Positions 6,769 through 15,714 of a stretch of 64,000 nt of DNA are shown piece by piece. Below the pieces are notes generated by a model that ran no database searches, had not been told where the DNA came from, and worked only from the letters and a program-made list of their open reading frames with translations. The position numbers were made by a program, and so were the translations under genes. The DNA comes from a bacterium (lineage in GTDB: Bacteria > Pseudomonadota > Alphaproteobacteria > Sphingomonadales > Sphingomonadaceae), in contig JAVBXL010000223.1 in NCBI GenBank assembly GCA_030824575.1, forward strand, positions 94,650-158,649, in the 5' to 3' direction. The number at the start of each line of letters is the position of its first letter. The stretch's first letter is position 1.

Positions 6769-8118
6769 TTATCTTTTCTTCCGCTGCTGCTCGATCGCGG
6801 CGCGGGATGTCATCGCGATATCCTGCGCCCGCAGATAGTCAACCGTGCCGGGCTTCAACCCCTGCATCGCGCCGTCGGCGCTGCGCAGCGCCATGGGATG
6901 CTCGCCCATCATGGCGTAGCGTTCCGCCGTCGCCAGCGCGGCGCGGGGCGTGTCGCCGCGCCGTTCGTAGACGACGCCCAGTTGATACCAGGCGAAGGGA
7001 TTTTCCCGGTCGCGTTGCACGGCCAGGCGCAGCACCTGCTCGGCCTCGGCAAAATTGGCCTCATCCTCGGTCGCGATCAGCGCGTGGGAGAGCAGGACGG
7101 CGATCAGCGGCTGGTTGGTGATCTTCACGGCTTCGCGCAAGGGCGCGACAGCGTCCTTGGGGCGGCCGCTTTCCAGCAGGATCTGGCCCTTCAACTCAAG
7201 AAAATAGGGGTCGTCCGGCGCAGCCGCGAGCAGGGCGTCGGCTTCCTCCAGCGCTTTTTGCGGATAGGCGCTTTTATGCCAGGCATAGGCGCGGGCATAA
7301 TGGGCCGGCATCGACTGGTCGGTTTCGGGATATTTTTGCAAGGTCTGGGTGGGTTCGGACACAAAGCCGATCAGCTTGGCCTTGATCCGCTCGAACCGCG
7401 CCTCCAGCGCCGGATCGACCGGGCGCTCCCAGGCCGGATCGACCGTATAGACTTCGCGCAACACGTTGATGCGCTCGCCCGACAGGGGATGGGTGCGCCC
7501 GTAACTATTGTCCTGCGGGATGGCGAGGCGATATTCCTGATTTTGCAGCTTCTTGAAAAATTCCAGGCTGCCCTTGCCGCTCAGGCCCGCCTTCGACAGA
7601 TAGCGCGCGCCGGCGAGATCGGCCGAGCTTTCCTGCCCGCGCGAAAAAGCCAGGAATTTGGTCATCGCCGCCTGCTGGCCCAAGCCCATGATCCCCATGC
7701 CCGCTTCCGCGCCGCCCGCCGCGATCGCCGCCGCGCCCAGCACCAGGCTGAGCAGGGTGACGCTGGTGGCGTCCTTGATCCCCTCGCCCGAGCGGATGAC
7801 ATGGCCGCCCTCGATATGGCCCAGTTCGTGCGCCACCACGCCCTGCAACTGGTTCACATTGTCGGCCTGCGCGATCAGGCCGCTATGCACCCAGACATAT
7901 TGGCCGCCGGCGACGAAGGCGTTGATCTCCGGGTCGTTGATGACCATGACCTGGACGTTTTTCGGCTCCATGCCGGCCGCCTTGACCAACTGGCCCGACA
8001 TGTCGGCCATGAAGGCTTCGGTTTCGGCATCGCGCAATATCTGCTGCGCGAGCGCCGGGCGTGCCATGCAGGCGAGCGCGGCGATCGCCAGCGCGCAGAT
8101 TTTGAGCCGCGGCCGCAT
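6769..8118 (-). CDS. M48 family periplasmic metalloprotease with TPR repeats (BepA-like)
   Basis: This 449-residue exported protein has a signal peptide (1-25, ending ALAQ), an M48 protease domain with HELGH at 97-101 and the downstream glutamate of ESSAD (about 163-167), then TPR-type helices from about 270 to the end. The layout matches BepA (YfgC), a periplasmic protease-chaperone that helps assemble or remove outer-membrane proteins such as LptD. The DsbA-like gene follows immediately, which fits a shared role in oxidative folding of outer-membrane proteins. No strong ribosome-binding site decides the start, but the signal peptide supports it. Confidence 0.88.
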   Translation of the reverse strand: MRPRLKICALAIAALACMARPALAQQILRDAETEAFMADMSGQLVKAAGMEPKNVQVMVINDPEINAFVAGGQYVWVHSGLIAQADNVNQLQGVVAHELGHIEGGHVIRSGEGIKDATSVTLLSLVLGAAAIAAGGAEAGMGIMGLGQQAAMTKFLAFSRGQESSADLAGARYLSKAGLSGKGSLEFFKKLQNQEYRLAIPQDNSYGRTHPLSGERINVLREVYTVDPAWERPVDPALEARFERIKAKLIGFVSEPTQTLQKYPETDQSMPAHYARAYAWHKSAYPQKALEEADALLAAAPDDPYFLELKGQILLESGRPKDAVAPLREAVKITNQPLIAVLLSHALIATEDEANFAEAEQVLRLAVQRDRENPFAWYQLGVVYERRGDTPRAALATAERYAMMGEHPMALRSADGAMQGLKPGTVDYLRAQDIAMTSRAAIEQQRKKR

Positions 8119-8209
8119 CAGGGGTACGTCTTAGGCAGGGAGAGGCAGACCGTCACGGCGGCGTCGTGCCAAGGCCGGGCTGAACCTGCCGTGAAGCGGT
8201 AAGGCGCAA

Positions 8210-8258
8210 CGAAAAGCGCCGCTGCGCACCGGTCGGAACCGGATGGGCAGCGGCGCTT
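8210..8258 (-). terminator. Terminator downstream of rne
   Basis: Read leftward, AAGCGCCGCTGC (8258-8247) pairs perfectly with GCAGCGGCGCTT (8225-8214) around a 21-base loop that itself contains an ACCGG/CCGGT stem. TTTTCGTT follows. It starts 26 bases after the rne stop and fits an intrinsic terminator. Confidence 0.75.
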
Positions 8259-8283
8259 GTTCATAACAGCCTGACGTCCGGCC

Positions 8284-11079
8284 TTATTGGCCGAAGGTAC
8301 GCTGCCACCAGCCACGGCGCGGTTCGCCATCTTCGCCCACGCCATCGTCGCCATTGGCGGCGTCAGCGGTTTCGGCGACTGGCGCTTGCGGCGCGGCGGC
8401 TTCGGCAGGGGTTTCGACCGCGGGGGCAGCGGCTTCGGCCTCTGCATCGGCGACGACGGCCTTCTTGCGGCGGGGACGCTTGGGCTTGGCCGGTGCTTCC
8501 TCTGCAACGGGTGCCTCGACGACCGGTGCGGTTTCCTCGGCGGCGTCATCCGCTTCCGCGGCGTCGGCGACGGGCTTCTTGCGACGGGTGCGCTTGGGTT
8601 TGGCCGGGGCCTCTTCTGCAACGGCTTCGGCCGGCGCGGTTTCGGCGGCAGCTTCCGCCACAGGCTCGGCCACGGCTTCGGCTACCGGCGCGGCATCCGC
8701 CTTGGGCTTACGGGCACGGGGACGACGACGGGTTTTGGGCGCGTCCTCGGCTGGCGCGTCCTCGACGACTGGTTCGGTAGCTGGGGCTTCTGCCACCGGC
8801 TCGGCGACTTCGGCGACGGGCTCGTCCGATTCGCTGGTTTCGGCTTCAAGCGTCGCAGCGTCTTCGCCACCTTCGCGGCGGCGACGGCCACCCCGGCGAC
8901 CGCGACGACCGCGGCGACGTGCACCACCGTCTTCGTCATCACCGGCAGCAGCCGCTTGCGCCGGTGCGTCGGTTGCGTCGTCGGCGGTGACGACGGCCTC
9001 GCCCTCGTCTTCATCTTCGGATTCCGCATCGGCATTGTCGCCGGCGTCTTCCTCGGTGCCTTCACCGGTGCGATTGTCATCGCGCGCGCCGCCACGACGG
9101 CGACGGCGACGACGGCGACGGCGGCCGCCGTCACGATCTTCGTCCTCGCGGTCGCCACGTTCGCCGCGGTTGCCGCGTTCTTCACGCTCGGTTTCGGGTT
9201 CGGCTTCGGCCTCCTCGACCTCTTCCTCTTCCTCCTCGTCGATGACGTCCAGATCGTCATCCTCTTCCGGCAGCGGCGCGTAGCTTACGACACGCTCAGG
9301 CCGCGGGCCGCTGGCCTCGACCGACATGCGCGCGCCTTCAACTTCGCCATCGGGCAGGACTTCGATCGTCACGCCATAGCGCTGCTCGATTTCGTCCAGT
9401 TCGCGGCGCTTGTTGTTGAGGACGTAGAAGGCCGCTTCCTGGCTGGCGCGCAGGGTGATGAGGTTGCCGCGACCGCGCGCCGCTTCCTCTTCCAGCATGC
9501 GCAGCGCGCCCAGGCCCGCCGACGATGCGGTGCGAACGAGGCCGGTGCCTTCGCAATGCGGGCACTGGCGGGTGGAGGCTTCCAGAACGCCGGTGCGCAG
9601 GCGCTGGCGGCTCATTTCCATCAGGCCGAAGCCGGAGATACGACCGACCTGAATGCGGGCGCGATCGTCGCGCAGCGCTTCCTTCATCGCCTTCTCGACC
9701 TTACGGATGTTGGAGTTCACCTCCATGTCGATAAAGTCGATGACGACCAGGCCCGCCATGTCGCGCAGGCGAAGCTGGCGCGCGATTTCGCGGGCGGCTT
9801 CCAGGTTGGTCGCCACGGCCGTCTGTTCGATGCCATGTTCGCGGGTCGACCGGCCGGAGTTGATGTCGATCGACACCAGAGCCTCGGTCGGGTTGATGAC
9901 CAGATAGCCACCGGACTTGAGCTGGACGACCGGATTGTACATCGCCGCCAGCTGTTCCTCGACGCTGGCGCGCTGGAACAGCGACACCGGGTCGGCATAT
10001 TGCTTCACGCGGCGCACATGGCTGGGCATCAGCAGACGCATGAAGTCCTTGGCGGCGCGATAGCCATGCTCGCCCTCGACGATGACCTCTTCGATATCCT
10101 TGTTGTAGATATCGCGGATCGCCCGCTTGATGAGGTCGCTGTCATTATGGATCAGCGCAGGCGCAGCGGCGCTCAGCGTCTTTTCGCGAATCTCGTCCCA
10201 CAGGCGGGCAAGATAGTCGAAGTCGCGCTTGATTTCCGGCTTGGTGCGCTGGAGGCCCGCAGTGCGCACGATGCAGCCCATGGACGAGGGCAGCGCCATT
10301 TCGGCGATGATCGTCTTCAACCGCTTGCGGTCGGCCGCATTGCTGATCTTGCGCGAAATGCCACCACCATGGCTGGTGTTGGGCATCAGCACGCAATAGC
10401 GGCCAGCCAGCGACAAATAGGTGGTCAGCGCGGCACCCTTGTTGCCGCGTTCTTCCTTGACGACCTGGACCAGCAGCACCTGGCGGCGCTTGATGACGTC
10501 CTGAATCTTGTACCGGCGGCGCAGCGCCATGCGCTTGCGGCGCAGTTCGTCGGCGGCCTCATCGCCGCCGCGGCCACGACCGCGCCCGCCCGAACGGCCA
10601 CCACGCTCGCCACTGGCGCCGTCGTTGCCGCCTTCGCCTTCGGCCTGTTCGGCGTCTTCGCCCGACTCTTCATCGTCATGATGATGGCTCGCCTCGACAT
10701 ATTCGACGCCGCCTTCGGGCGCGATGGGGTCGTGGTCCAGATCATGGTCGTCATCGTCGAAATCGGCGCGCAGCGCGGCCTCTTCCTCGGCATGGGCGCG
10801 TTCTTCGCGCAGCAACGCCTCGCGGTCTTCACGCGGGATCTGGTAATAATCGGGGTGGATTTCGCTGAAAGCGAGGAAGCCGTGGCGGTTGCCGCCATAA
10901 TCGACAAAAGCCGCCTGGAGCGAAGGCTCTACGCGGGTGACCTTGGCCAGATAGATATTGCCCTTGAGCTGCTTGTGCTCAGCGGACTCGAAGTCGAATT
11001 CCTCGATCCGGTTACCCTTGACGACCGCGACCCGGGTCTCTTCCCGGTGGCGCGCGTCGATCAGCATACGCATTGTCAT
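8284..11079 (-). CDS. rne: Ribonuclease E
   Basis: This 931-residue endoribonuclease is the core of the RNA degradosome. It begins MRMLIDARHREETRVAVVKGNR, then an S1 domain (about 35-240) interrupted by an acidic and RGG-rich insertion (about 90-190), the RNase H-like and DNase I-like catalytic regions (VSIDINSGRST and VIDFIDME with the catalytic aspartates), and a CPHCEGTG zinc link. The last 350 or so residues are disordered, alternating acidic and basic: an unbroken arginine tract and alanine/valine/proline/glutamate repeats ending in KPKRPRRKK modules, probably the RNA- and partner-binding scaffold. GGAG lies 8 bases before the ATG. The leader of about 190 bases suggests the autoregulation known for rne in other bacteria. 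Confidence 0.96.
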   Translation of the reverse strand: MTMRMLIDARHREETRVAVVKGNRIEEFDFESAEHKQLKGNIYLAKVTRVEPSLQAAFVDYGGNRHGFLAFSEIHPDYYQIPREDREALLREERAHAEEEAALRADFDDDDHDLDHDPIAPEGGVEYVEASHHHDDEESGEDAEQAEGEGGNDGASGERGGRSGGRGRGRGGDEAADELRRKRMALRRRYKIQDVIKRRQVLLVQVVKEERGNKGAALTTYLSLAGRYCVLMPNTSHGGGISRKISNAADRKRLKTIIAEMALPSSMGCIVRTAGLQRTKPEIKRDFDYLARLWDEIREKTLSAAAPALIHNDSDLIKRAIRDIYNKDIEEVIVEGEHGYRAAKDFMRLLMPSHVRRVKQYADPVSLFQRASVEEQLAAMYNPVVQLKSGGYLVINPTEALVSIDINSGRSTREHGIEQTAVATNLEAAREIARQLRLRDMAGLVVIDFIDMEVNSNIRKVEKAMKEALRDDRARIQVGRISGFGLMEMSRQRLRTGVLEASTRQCPHCEGTGLVRTASSAGLGALRMLEEEAARGRGNLITLRASQEAAFYVLNNKRRELDEIEQRYGVTIEVLPDGEVEGARMSVEASGPRPERVVSYAPLPEEDDDLDVIDEEEEEEVEEAEAEPETEREERGNRGERGDREDEDRDGGRRRRRRRRRRGGARDDNRTGEGTEEDAGDNADAESEDEDEGEAVVTADDATDAPAQAAAAGDDEDGGARRRGRRGRRGGRRRREGGEDAATLEAETSESDEPVAEVAEPVAEAPATEPVVEDAPAEDAPKTRRRPRARKPKADAAPVAEAVAEPVAEAAAETAPAEAVAEEAPAKPKRTRRKKPVADAAEADDAAEETAPVVEAPVAEEAPAKPKRPRRKKAVVADAEAEAAAPAVETPAEAAAPQAPVAETADAANGDDGVGEDGEPRRGWWQRTFGQ

Positions 11080-11553
11080 TTACATGTCTCCGGCGTGGAC
11101 GGGCTGCGGCACAGGGCCGCGCCGCCACGCGATAGTGAAGGGACGGCCGGGCGCGCTCCGTTAAGGGCGCGGATGTCGGCATCGTCCAGGTTTGAAGGAA
11201 ATTATGTGCGTCTGCTGCGTCGGCAGGGCCGGACAAATCGCCGGGCCGGACCATCCACGCCGCATCGCCCGTGACCGGGGCAAGCGTGGAATGGAAATCA
11301 TGCCTCATGCAGCGTCAACCTGTTTGCGACACTGCGGGGGGCAAATGCTGCCTCCGCCGGTGCCTATCTCATTGCCCCGCAAGGCTGCCCTGATATCGGC
11401 AAGTCTTTCGGGAATATGAATGGGTAGCAGTCAAATACCGACGGGGCAACGGCCGCCTTAAATATAATGCCATGTCCGCCGGTGTGGCTATCGATGCCCT
11501 ATTCATCGTGAAGGACGGGTTAACCCTCTCATTTTACCGGGCCACAAGGAGCA
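11080..11553. other. Divergent rne/amiC intergenic region, non-coding
   Basis: About 470 bases separate the rne and amiC starts. No convincing gene is seen on either strand. The part next to rne is GC-rich and probably its untranslated leader. The part next to amiC is AT-richer (11400-11540) and is the likely amiC promoter region, but no clear -35/-10 pair stands out there. Confidence 0.6.
11290..11318 (-). promoter_or_regulatory. Possible rne promoter
   Basis: TTGACG (11318-11313) and TCCATT (11295-11290), 17 bases apart, read leftward toward rne. The -35 is good and the -10 poor (3 of 6). It would give a leader of about 200 bases, in keeping with the long rne leaders known elsewhere. Tentative. 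Confidence 0.3.
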
Positions 11554-12882
11554 ATGCTTAATCCAGAATTTAGCGTGGGGACGCTGAACGGATTAGCCCA
11601 AATGAAATTTGGCTGGACGGCCGACGGCAGCGCGTCGCACAAGCGGCGCATGCTCCAAAGCATTGCCCTGGCAGGCACGATATTGATGGCGGTCCCCGGC
11701 AGCGCCGGTGGCATATCCGGCGTGGACGTGCGGGACGACAGGGTCGTCGTGCGCTTCGACGACCGTGTAAACGGCGCTTCCGCCTTTCTGCTGGACGCGC
11801 CGCGCCGTATTGCGCTCGACATCGACGGCGCGCACATGGGCCGGGGGCGGTTCACGCCGGGCAACGGTGCCATCGCCGCGGTGCGCCAGGGACAGCTCAA
11901 CGGCGACACCGCCCGCGTGGTGCTCGACCTGTCGGGTCCAGCGACGCTGGGCAATGCGCGGCTGGCGCAGGACGGCAAGTCGCTCAGCTTCTCGCTTCAG
12001 GGCGTAAGCGACAGCCGGTTCCGCGCCGAAGTGGGGAAGGGGCGCACCCGCTTCGATGCGCCCGCCGACATGGCGGCCTATCCGCAAAAGCGCATCCATT
12101 CGATCACCGTGCCGATCCCCGCTGCGTCGCGCGGCGTGTCGCTGCCGCAGGTGGAGGGCACGAATAACGGCGCCCGGCCGCTGGTGGTGATCGATGCGGG
12201 CCATGGCGGCCATGATCCCGGCGCGATCAACAAGGAGAATGGCAAGCGCGAGAAGGACGTCACGCTGGCGATCGCCCAGGCGATTCGCGATCAGCTGGTT
12301 AAATCCGGCCGGGTGCGCGTGGCGCTGACCCGCGACGACGATAAATATCTGGTGTTGCAGGAACGCTATGGCATCGCCCGCAAACTGGGGGCGGACCTGT
12401 TCATTTCCGTCCATGCTGACGCGGCGGAAAATACGCAGGCGCACGGCGCGACCGTCTATACCCTGTCCGAAACCGCGTCAGACCGGGAAGCCGCGCGCCT
12501 CGCAGCGCGAGAGAATAAGGCCGACATCATCAACGGCGTAAACCTTGGCGGCCAGTCGGGCGACGTATCGTCGATCCTGATCGACCTGACCCAACGCGAA
12601 TCGATGAACATCTCGGCCAATTTCGCGCGGCTGCTGCAACGGGAGGCGGCGCCCTATGTGCCATTCCGCAGCGCCTATCACCGCTTTGCGTCGCTGATGG
12701 TGCTCAAGGCCCCGGATACGCCGTCGGTCCTGTTCGAAACCGGTTATATCAGCAATGCCGACGATGCGGCCTTCCTCTCCTCGCGCGAGGGGCAGGGCAA
12801 GATCGCCCGCGGCGTCGCCCGCGCGATCGAGGTGCATTTCGCCCGCAAGCTGGCGATGCGGGACGGGGCCGCGGGGGGATAG
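11554..12882 (+). CDS. amiC: N-acetylmuramoyl-L-alanine amidase (AmiC type, AMIN + Amidase_3)
   Basis: This 442-residue periplasmic zinc hydrolase cuts the amide between MurNAc and the peptide stem, freeing daughter cells at division. A hydrophobic export signal (about 33-52, MLQSIALAGTILMAVPGSAG) is followed by an AMIN septum-targeting domain (about 55-150) and an Amidase_3 domain (about 205-435): VVIDAGHGGHDPGA (zinc His), a REKDV glutamate, LFISVHADA (zinc His), and VLFETGYISN (catalytic Glu). The start is uncertain: ATG 11554 has AAGGAG only 2 bases away, while ATG 11602 or 11650 would give a more usual signal peptide. It precedes PBP1A, a natural cell-wall partner. Confidence 0.9.
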   Translation: MLNPEFSVGTLNGLAQMKFGWTADGSASHKRRMLQSIALAGTILMAVPGSAGGISGVDVRDDRVVVRFDDRVNGASAFLLDAPRRIALDIDGAHMGRGRFTPGNGAIAAVRQGQLNGDTARVVLDLSGPATLGNARLAQDGKSLSFSLQGVSDSRFRAEVGKGRTRFDAPADMAAYPQKRIHSITVPIPAASRGVSLPQVEGTNNGARPLVVIDAGHGGHDPGAINKENGKREKDVTLAIAQAIRDQLVKSGRVRVALTRDDDKYLVLQERYGIARKLGADLFISVHADAAENTQAHGATVYTLSETASDREAARLAARENKADIINGVNLGGQSGDVSSILIDLTQRESMNISANFARLLQREAAPYVPFRSAYHRFASLMVLKAPDTPSVLFETGYISNADDAAFLSSREGQGKIARGVARAIEVHFARKLAMRDGAAGG

Positions 12883-13078
12883 GCTGTCCTATTGGTGGCG
12901 ACTTTGCTATTATGGCTCAGCCTTTCGGATAGGATCAGGGCGGCGCAACAAAATGTCGGAATCGGCGGGAAATGTGCGAAGCTAAGGGGATGGTCGCCGC
13001 GCGCGGGCGATACAGATGCGGCGGATCGCGTCATGCCCACTGGTCTTGGCGATAATTTGACCCTAGAGCCTCTTGCCT

Positions 13079-15616
13079 ATGGAAGAGGCCCGTTCCGAAC
13101 CCGCCCCGTCGTCCTTCGCCTATCGCCTGCGCCGCGACGCGGGGGGCTTTTTCGGCCGTCTGCGTCCCTTGTGGCAGCGTCGCTGGGTGCGATGGATGTC
13201 GATCCTGCTGGGCGGCTTCGCCCTGTTCTGCGCCTTGTTCTGGCTGATCTTCGCGCGCGGCCTGCCTGACGCTGCGACGCTGCTGGAATATGAGCCGCCG
13301 CTGCCGACCATCGTGCGCGACATCAATGGCCAGCCCGTCCACAGCTATGCTCGCGAACGCCGCGTCCAGCTGCAATATAGCGATTATCCCCCGCTGTTGA
13401 TCCGCGCCTATCTGGCGGCGGAGGACAAGACCTTCTTCGAACATCATGGCGTCGATATTCCGGGCTTCGCCGGCGCGGTAGTCGATTATGCCAGCAAGCT
13501 GGGGTCGGGCCAGCGCGCGCGCGGCGGCTCCACCATCACCCAGCAGGTGGCCAAGAACCTGCTGATCGGCGACGAATATTCGCCCACGCGCAAGGTGAAG
13601 GAGATGATCCTCGCCTACCGCATGGAAAATGTGCTGAGCAAGCAGCAGATACTCGAACTCTATCTCAACCAGATTTTCCTGGGCCGGAATGCCTATGGCG
13701 TGCAGGCCGCCGCGCGCGCCTATTTCGACAAGGATGTCGCCGACCTCCAGCTGCACGAAATGGCCTATCTGTCGATCCTGCCCAAGGGGCCGGCCAATTA
13801 CCGTCCCGAAAGCGAAACCGGCCACGCCCGCGCGATCGACCGGCGCAACTGGTCCCTGGGCGAGATGGAGAAGAACGGCTGGATTACCCCGGCGCAGCGC
13901 GCGGCGGCTGTGGCCATGCCGCTGGGCACCGTCGCCGCCCATGGCTCCAGCTTCGATGCGCGCGCAGGCGGCTATTATATGGAGGAAGTGCGCCGCCGCC
14001 TGATCGGGCTGTTCGGCGAAAAGGCCGATGATGGCCCCAACAGCGTCTATGCCGGTGGCCTGTGGGTGCGCAGCCCCTATGATCCGGTGGTGCAGGACAG
14101 CGTCGCCACCGCGCTGCGCAACGGCCTGCTGCGCTTCGATGCCGGGCGCGGCTGGTCCGGTCCGGTCGGCCACATCAATATCGAAAATGGCTGGGAGCGC
14201 GAACTGGCGGCCAGCTATATCTCCGTCGATTATGCCGAATGGCGCGTCGCCGTCATCATCAGCCGGACCGCGTCCGACGCGCAGCTCGGCTTTGCCGACG
14301 GCGGCACCGGCACGCTGCCCGCCGGATCGGCGCAGATGCCGTATCGCAAGGTCGGCGGGCCTGCCTTTTCCGCAATGAAGCCCGGCGACCTGATCGTCGT
14401 CGCGCGCAACGGGGCAAGCTGGGCGCTGCGCTCCATTCCCGAAGTGTCGGGCGGCATGGTGGCGGAGGAAGTGCATTCGGGCCGCATCCGCGCGATGCAG
14501 GGCGGCTTCGATTCGCGGCTTTCCTCCTACAACCGCGCGACGCAGGCGATGCGTCAGCCCGGCTCCACTATTAAGCCGTTCGTCTATGCGGCCGCGCTCG
14601 ACAATGGCATGACCCCGGCGTCGATCATCGTCGATGGGCCGTTGTGTGTCTATCAGGGCGCGGGCCTCGGCCAGAAATGCTTCCGCAACTTCTCCGGCGG
14701 GTCCGCCGGGCCGCAGACGATGCGCTGGGGCGTGGAGCAGTCGCGCAACCTGATGACCGTACGCGCCGCCAGCCAGACCGGCATGGACCGCGTCGTGCGC
14801 ACCATCAAGAATCTGGGGATCGGCGATTATCAGCCCTATCTCTCCTTCGCGCTGGGCGCGGGCGAGACGACGGTGGAAAAGATGGTCAACGCCTATGCCA
14901 CGCTCGCCAACCAGGGGCGGCAATTCCCGTCCAAGGTGATGGATTATGTGCAGGACCGGCGCGGCAAGGTGATCTGGCCAGAGCGCTGGCGCCCCTGCGA
15001 CGGCTGCAACATGGCGAACTGGGACGGCAAGCCGATGCCCCGCTTCGGCATGGAGGGCAAGCAGGTCATGAACCCGATGACCGCTTATCAGGTCGTCCAC
15101 ATCACCGAAGGCGTGGTCCAGCGCGGCACCGCCACCGTGCTGGCCGATTTGCAGCGGCCGCTGTTCGGCAAGACCGGCACCACTAACGGCCCGACCAACG
15201 TCTGGTTCGTGGGCGGATCGCCCGACATCGTCGCGGGCGTCTATATCGGCTACGACCAGCCGCGCAGCCTGGGCGGTTGGGCGCAGGGTGGCCGCATCGC
15301 CGCGCCGATCTGGAAAGCGGCGATGGCGCCGATCCTTGAAACCATGCCCAAAACCCCCTTCGTCGCGCCGGCCGGCATTCGCATGGTCGCGATCGACCGT
15401 CGTTCGGGCAAGCGCGTCTATGGTGCCTGGCCCGGCACCGACGCCAAGCCCGCGATCATCTGGGAAGCGTTCAAACCCGAATCCGAACCGCGCCGCACCA
15501 TCCGCAAGGAAGAAGCCGAAGCCCAGGCCAAGGTCGCCGCCGCCAGAGCGGTGACGAGCCGCACCCGCCAGCGCAGCGACGCCGACTTCCTCGAAGGGCA
15601 GGGCGGGATCTACTGA
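13079..15616 (+). CDS. mrcA: Penicillin-binding protein 1A (bifunctional transglycosylase/transpeptidase)
   Basis: This 845-residue class A PBP polymerises and cross-links peptidoglycan. It has a cytoplasmic tail, a membrane anchor (about 39-59), a GT51 domain with catalytic EDKTFFEHHG (E115), RGGSTITQQVAKN (149-160) and KQQILELYLNQ, then an OB-like insert, then the transpeptidase with STIK (nucleophile S496), SRN (555-557) and KTGTT (698-702). The tail is rich in E, K and A. ATG 13079 was preferred over a TTG two codons upstream. The gap after amiC is 196 bases, so it may have its own promoter. Confidence 0.95.
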   Translation: MEEARSEPAPSSFAYRLRRDAGGFFGRLRPLWQRRWVRWMSILLGGFALFCALFWLIFARGLPDAATLLEYEPPLPTIVRDINGQPVHSYARERRVQLQYSDYPPLLIRAYLAAEDKTFFEHHGVDIPGFAGAVVDYASKLGSGQRARGGSTITQQVAKNLLIGDEYSPTRKVKEMILAYRMENVLSKQQILELYLNQIFLGRNAYGVQAAARAYFDKDVADLQLHEMAYLSILPKGPANYRPESETGHARAIDRRNWSLGEMEKNGWITPAQRAAAVAMPLGTVAAHGSSFDARAGGYYMEEVRRRLIGLFGEKADDGPNSVYAGGLWVRSPYDPVVQDSVATALRNGLLRFDAGRGWSGPVGHINIENGWERELAASYISVDYAEWRVAVIISRTASDAQLGFADGGTGTLPAGSAQMPYRKVGGPAFSAMKPGDLIVVARNGASWALRSIPEVSGGMVAEEVHSGRIRAMQGGFDSRLSSYNRATQAMRQPGSTIKPFVYAAALDNGMTPASIIVDGPLCVYQGAGLGQKCFRNFSGGSAGPQTMRWGVEQSRNLMTVRAASQTGMDRVVRTIKNLGIGDYQPYLSFALGAGETTVEKMVNAYATLANQGRQFPSKVMDYVQDRRGKVIWPERWRPCDGCNMANWDGKPMPRFGMEGKQVMNPMTAYQVVHITEGVVQRGTATVLADLQRPLFGKTGTTNGPTNVWFVGGSPDIVAGVYIGYDQPRSLGGWAQGGRIAAPIWKAAMAPILETMPKTPFVAPAGIRMVAIDRRSGKRVYGAWPGTDAKPAIIWEAFKPESEPRRTIRKEEAEAQAKVAAARAVTSRTRQRSDADFLEGQGGIY

Positions 15617-15714
15617 GGCGCTACCGGGCCTATGCTCTTCCCAAATCTGCCGCCCTCGGATAGGGGCAGTCGCTTGATGCGTTAACGCGCCAGCCAAATA
15701 TCCGGAGACTCCCC

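Noticed and set aside
8118..8621. A 167-codon leftward frame between the M48 and rne genes
   Set aside because: It overlaps the rne 3' end out of frame and is proline/arginine low-complexity; a terminator lies inside it.
8287..11274. A 995-codon open frame on the plus strand opposite rne
   Set aside because: It is a shadow of the GC-rich rne codons; its translation is low-complexity with no known motif, while the minus strand is a full RNase E.
13031..15697. An 888-codon leftward frame opposite the PBP1A gene
   Set aside because: PBP1A on the plus strand has all catalytic motifs; the antisense product is arginine/histidine-rich and motif-free.
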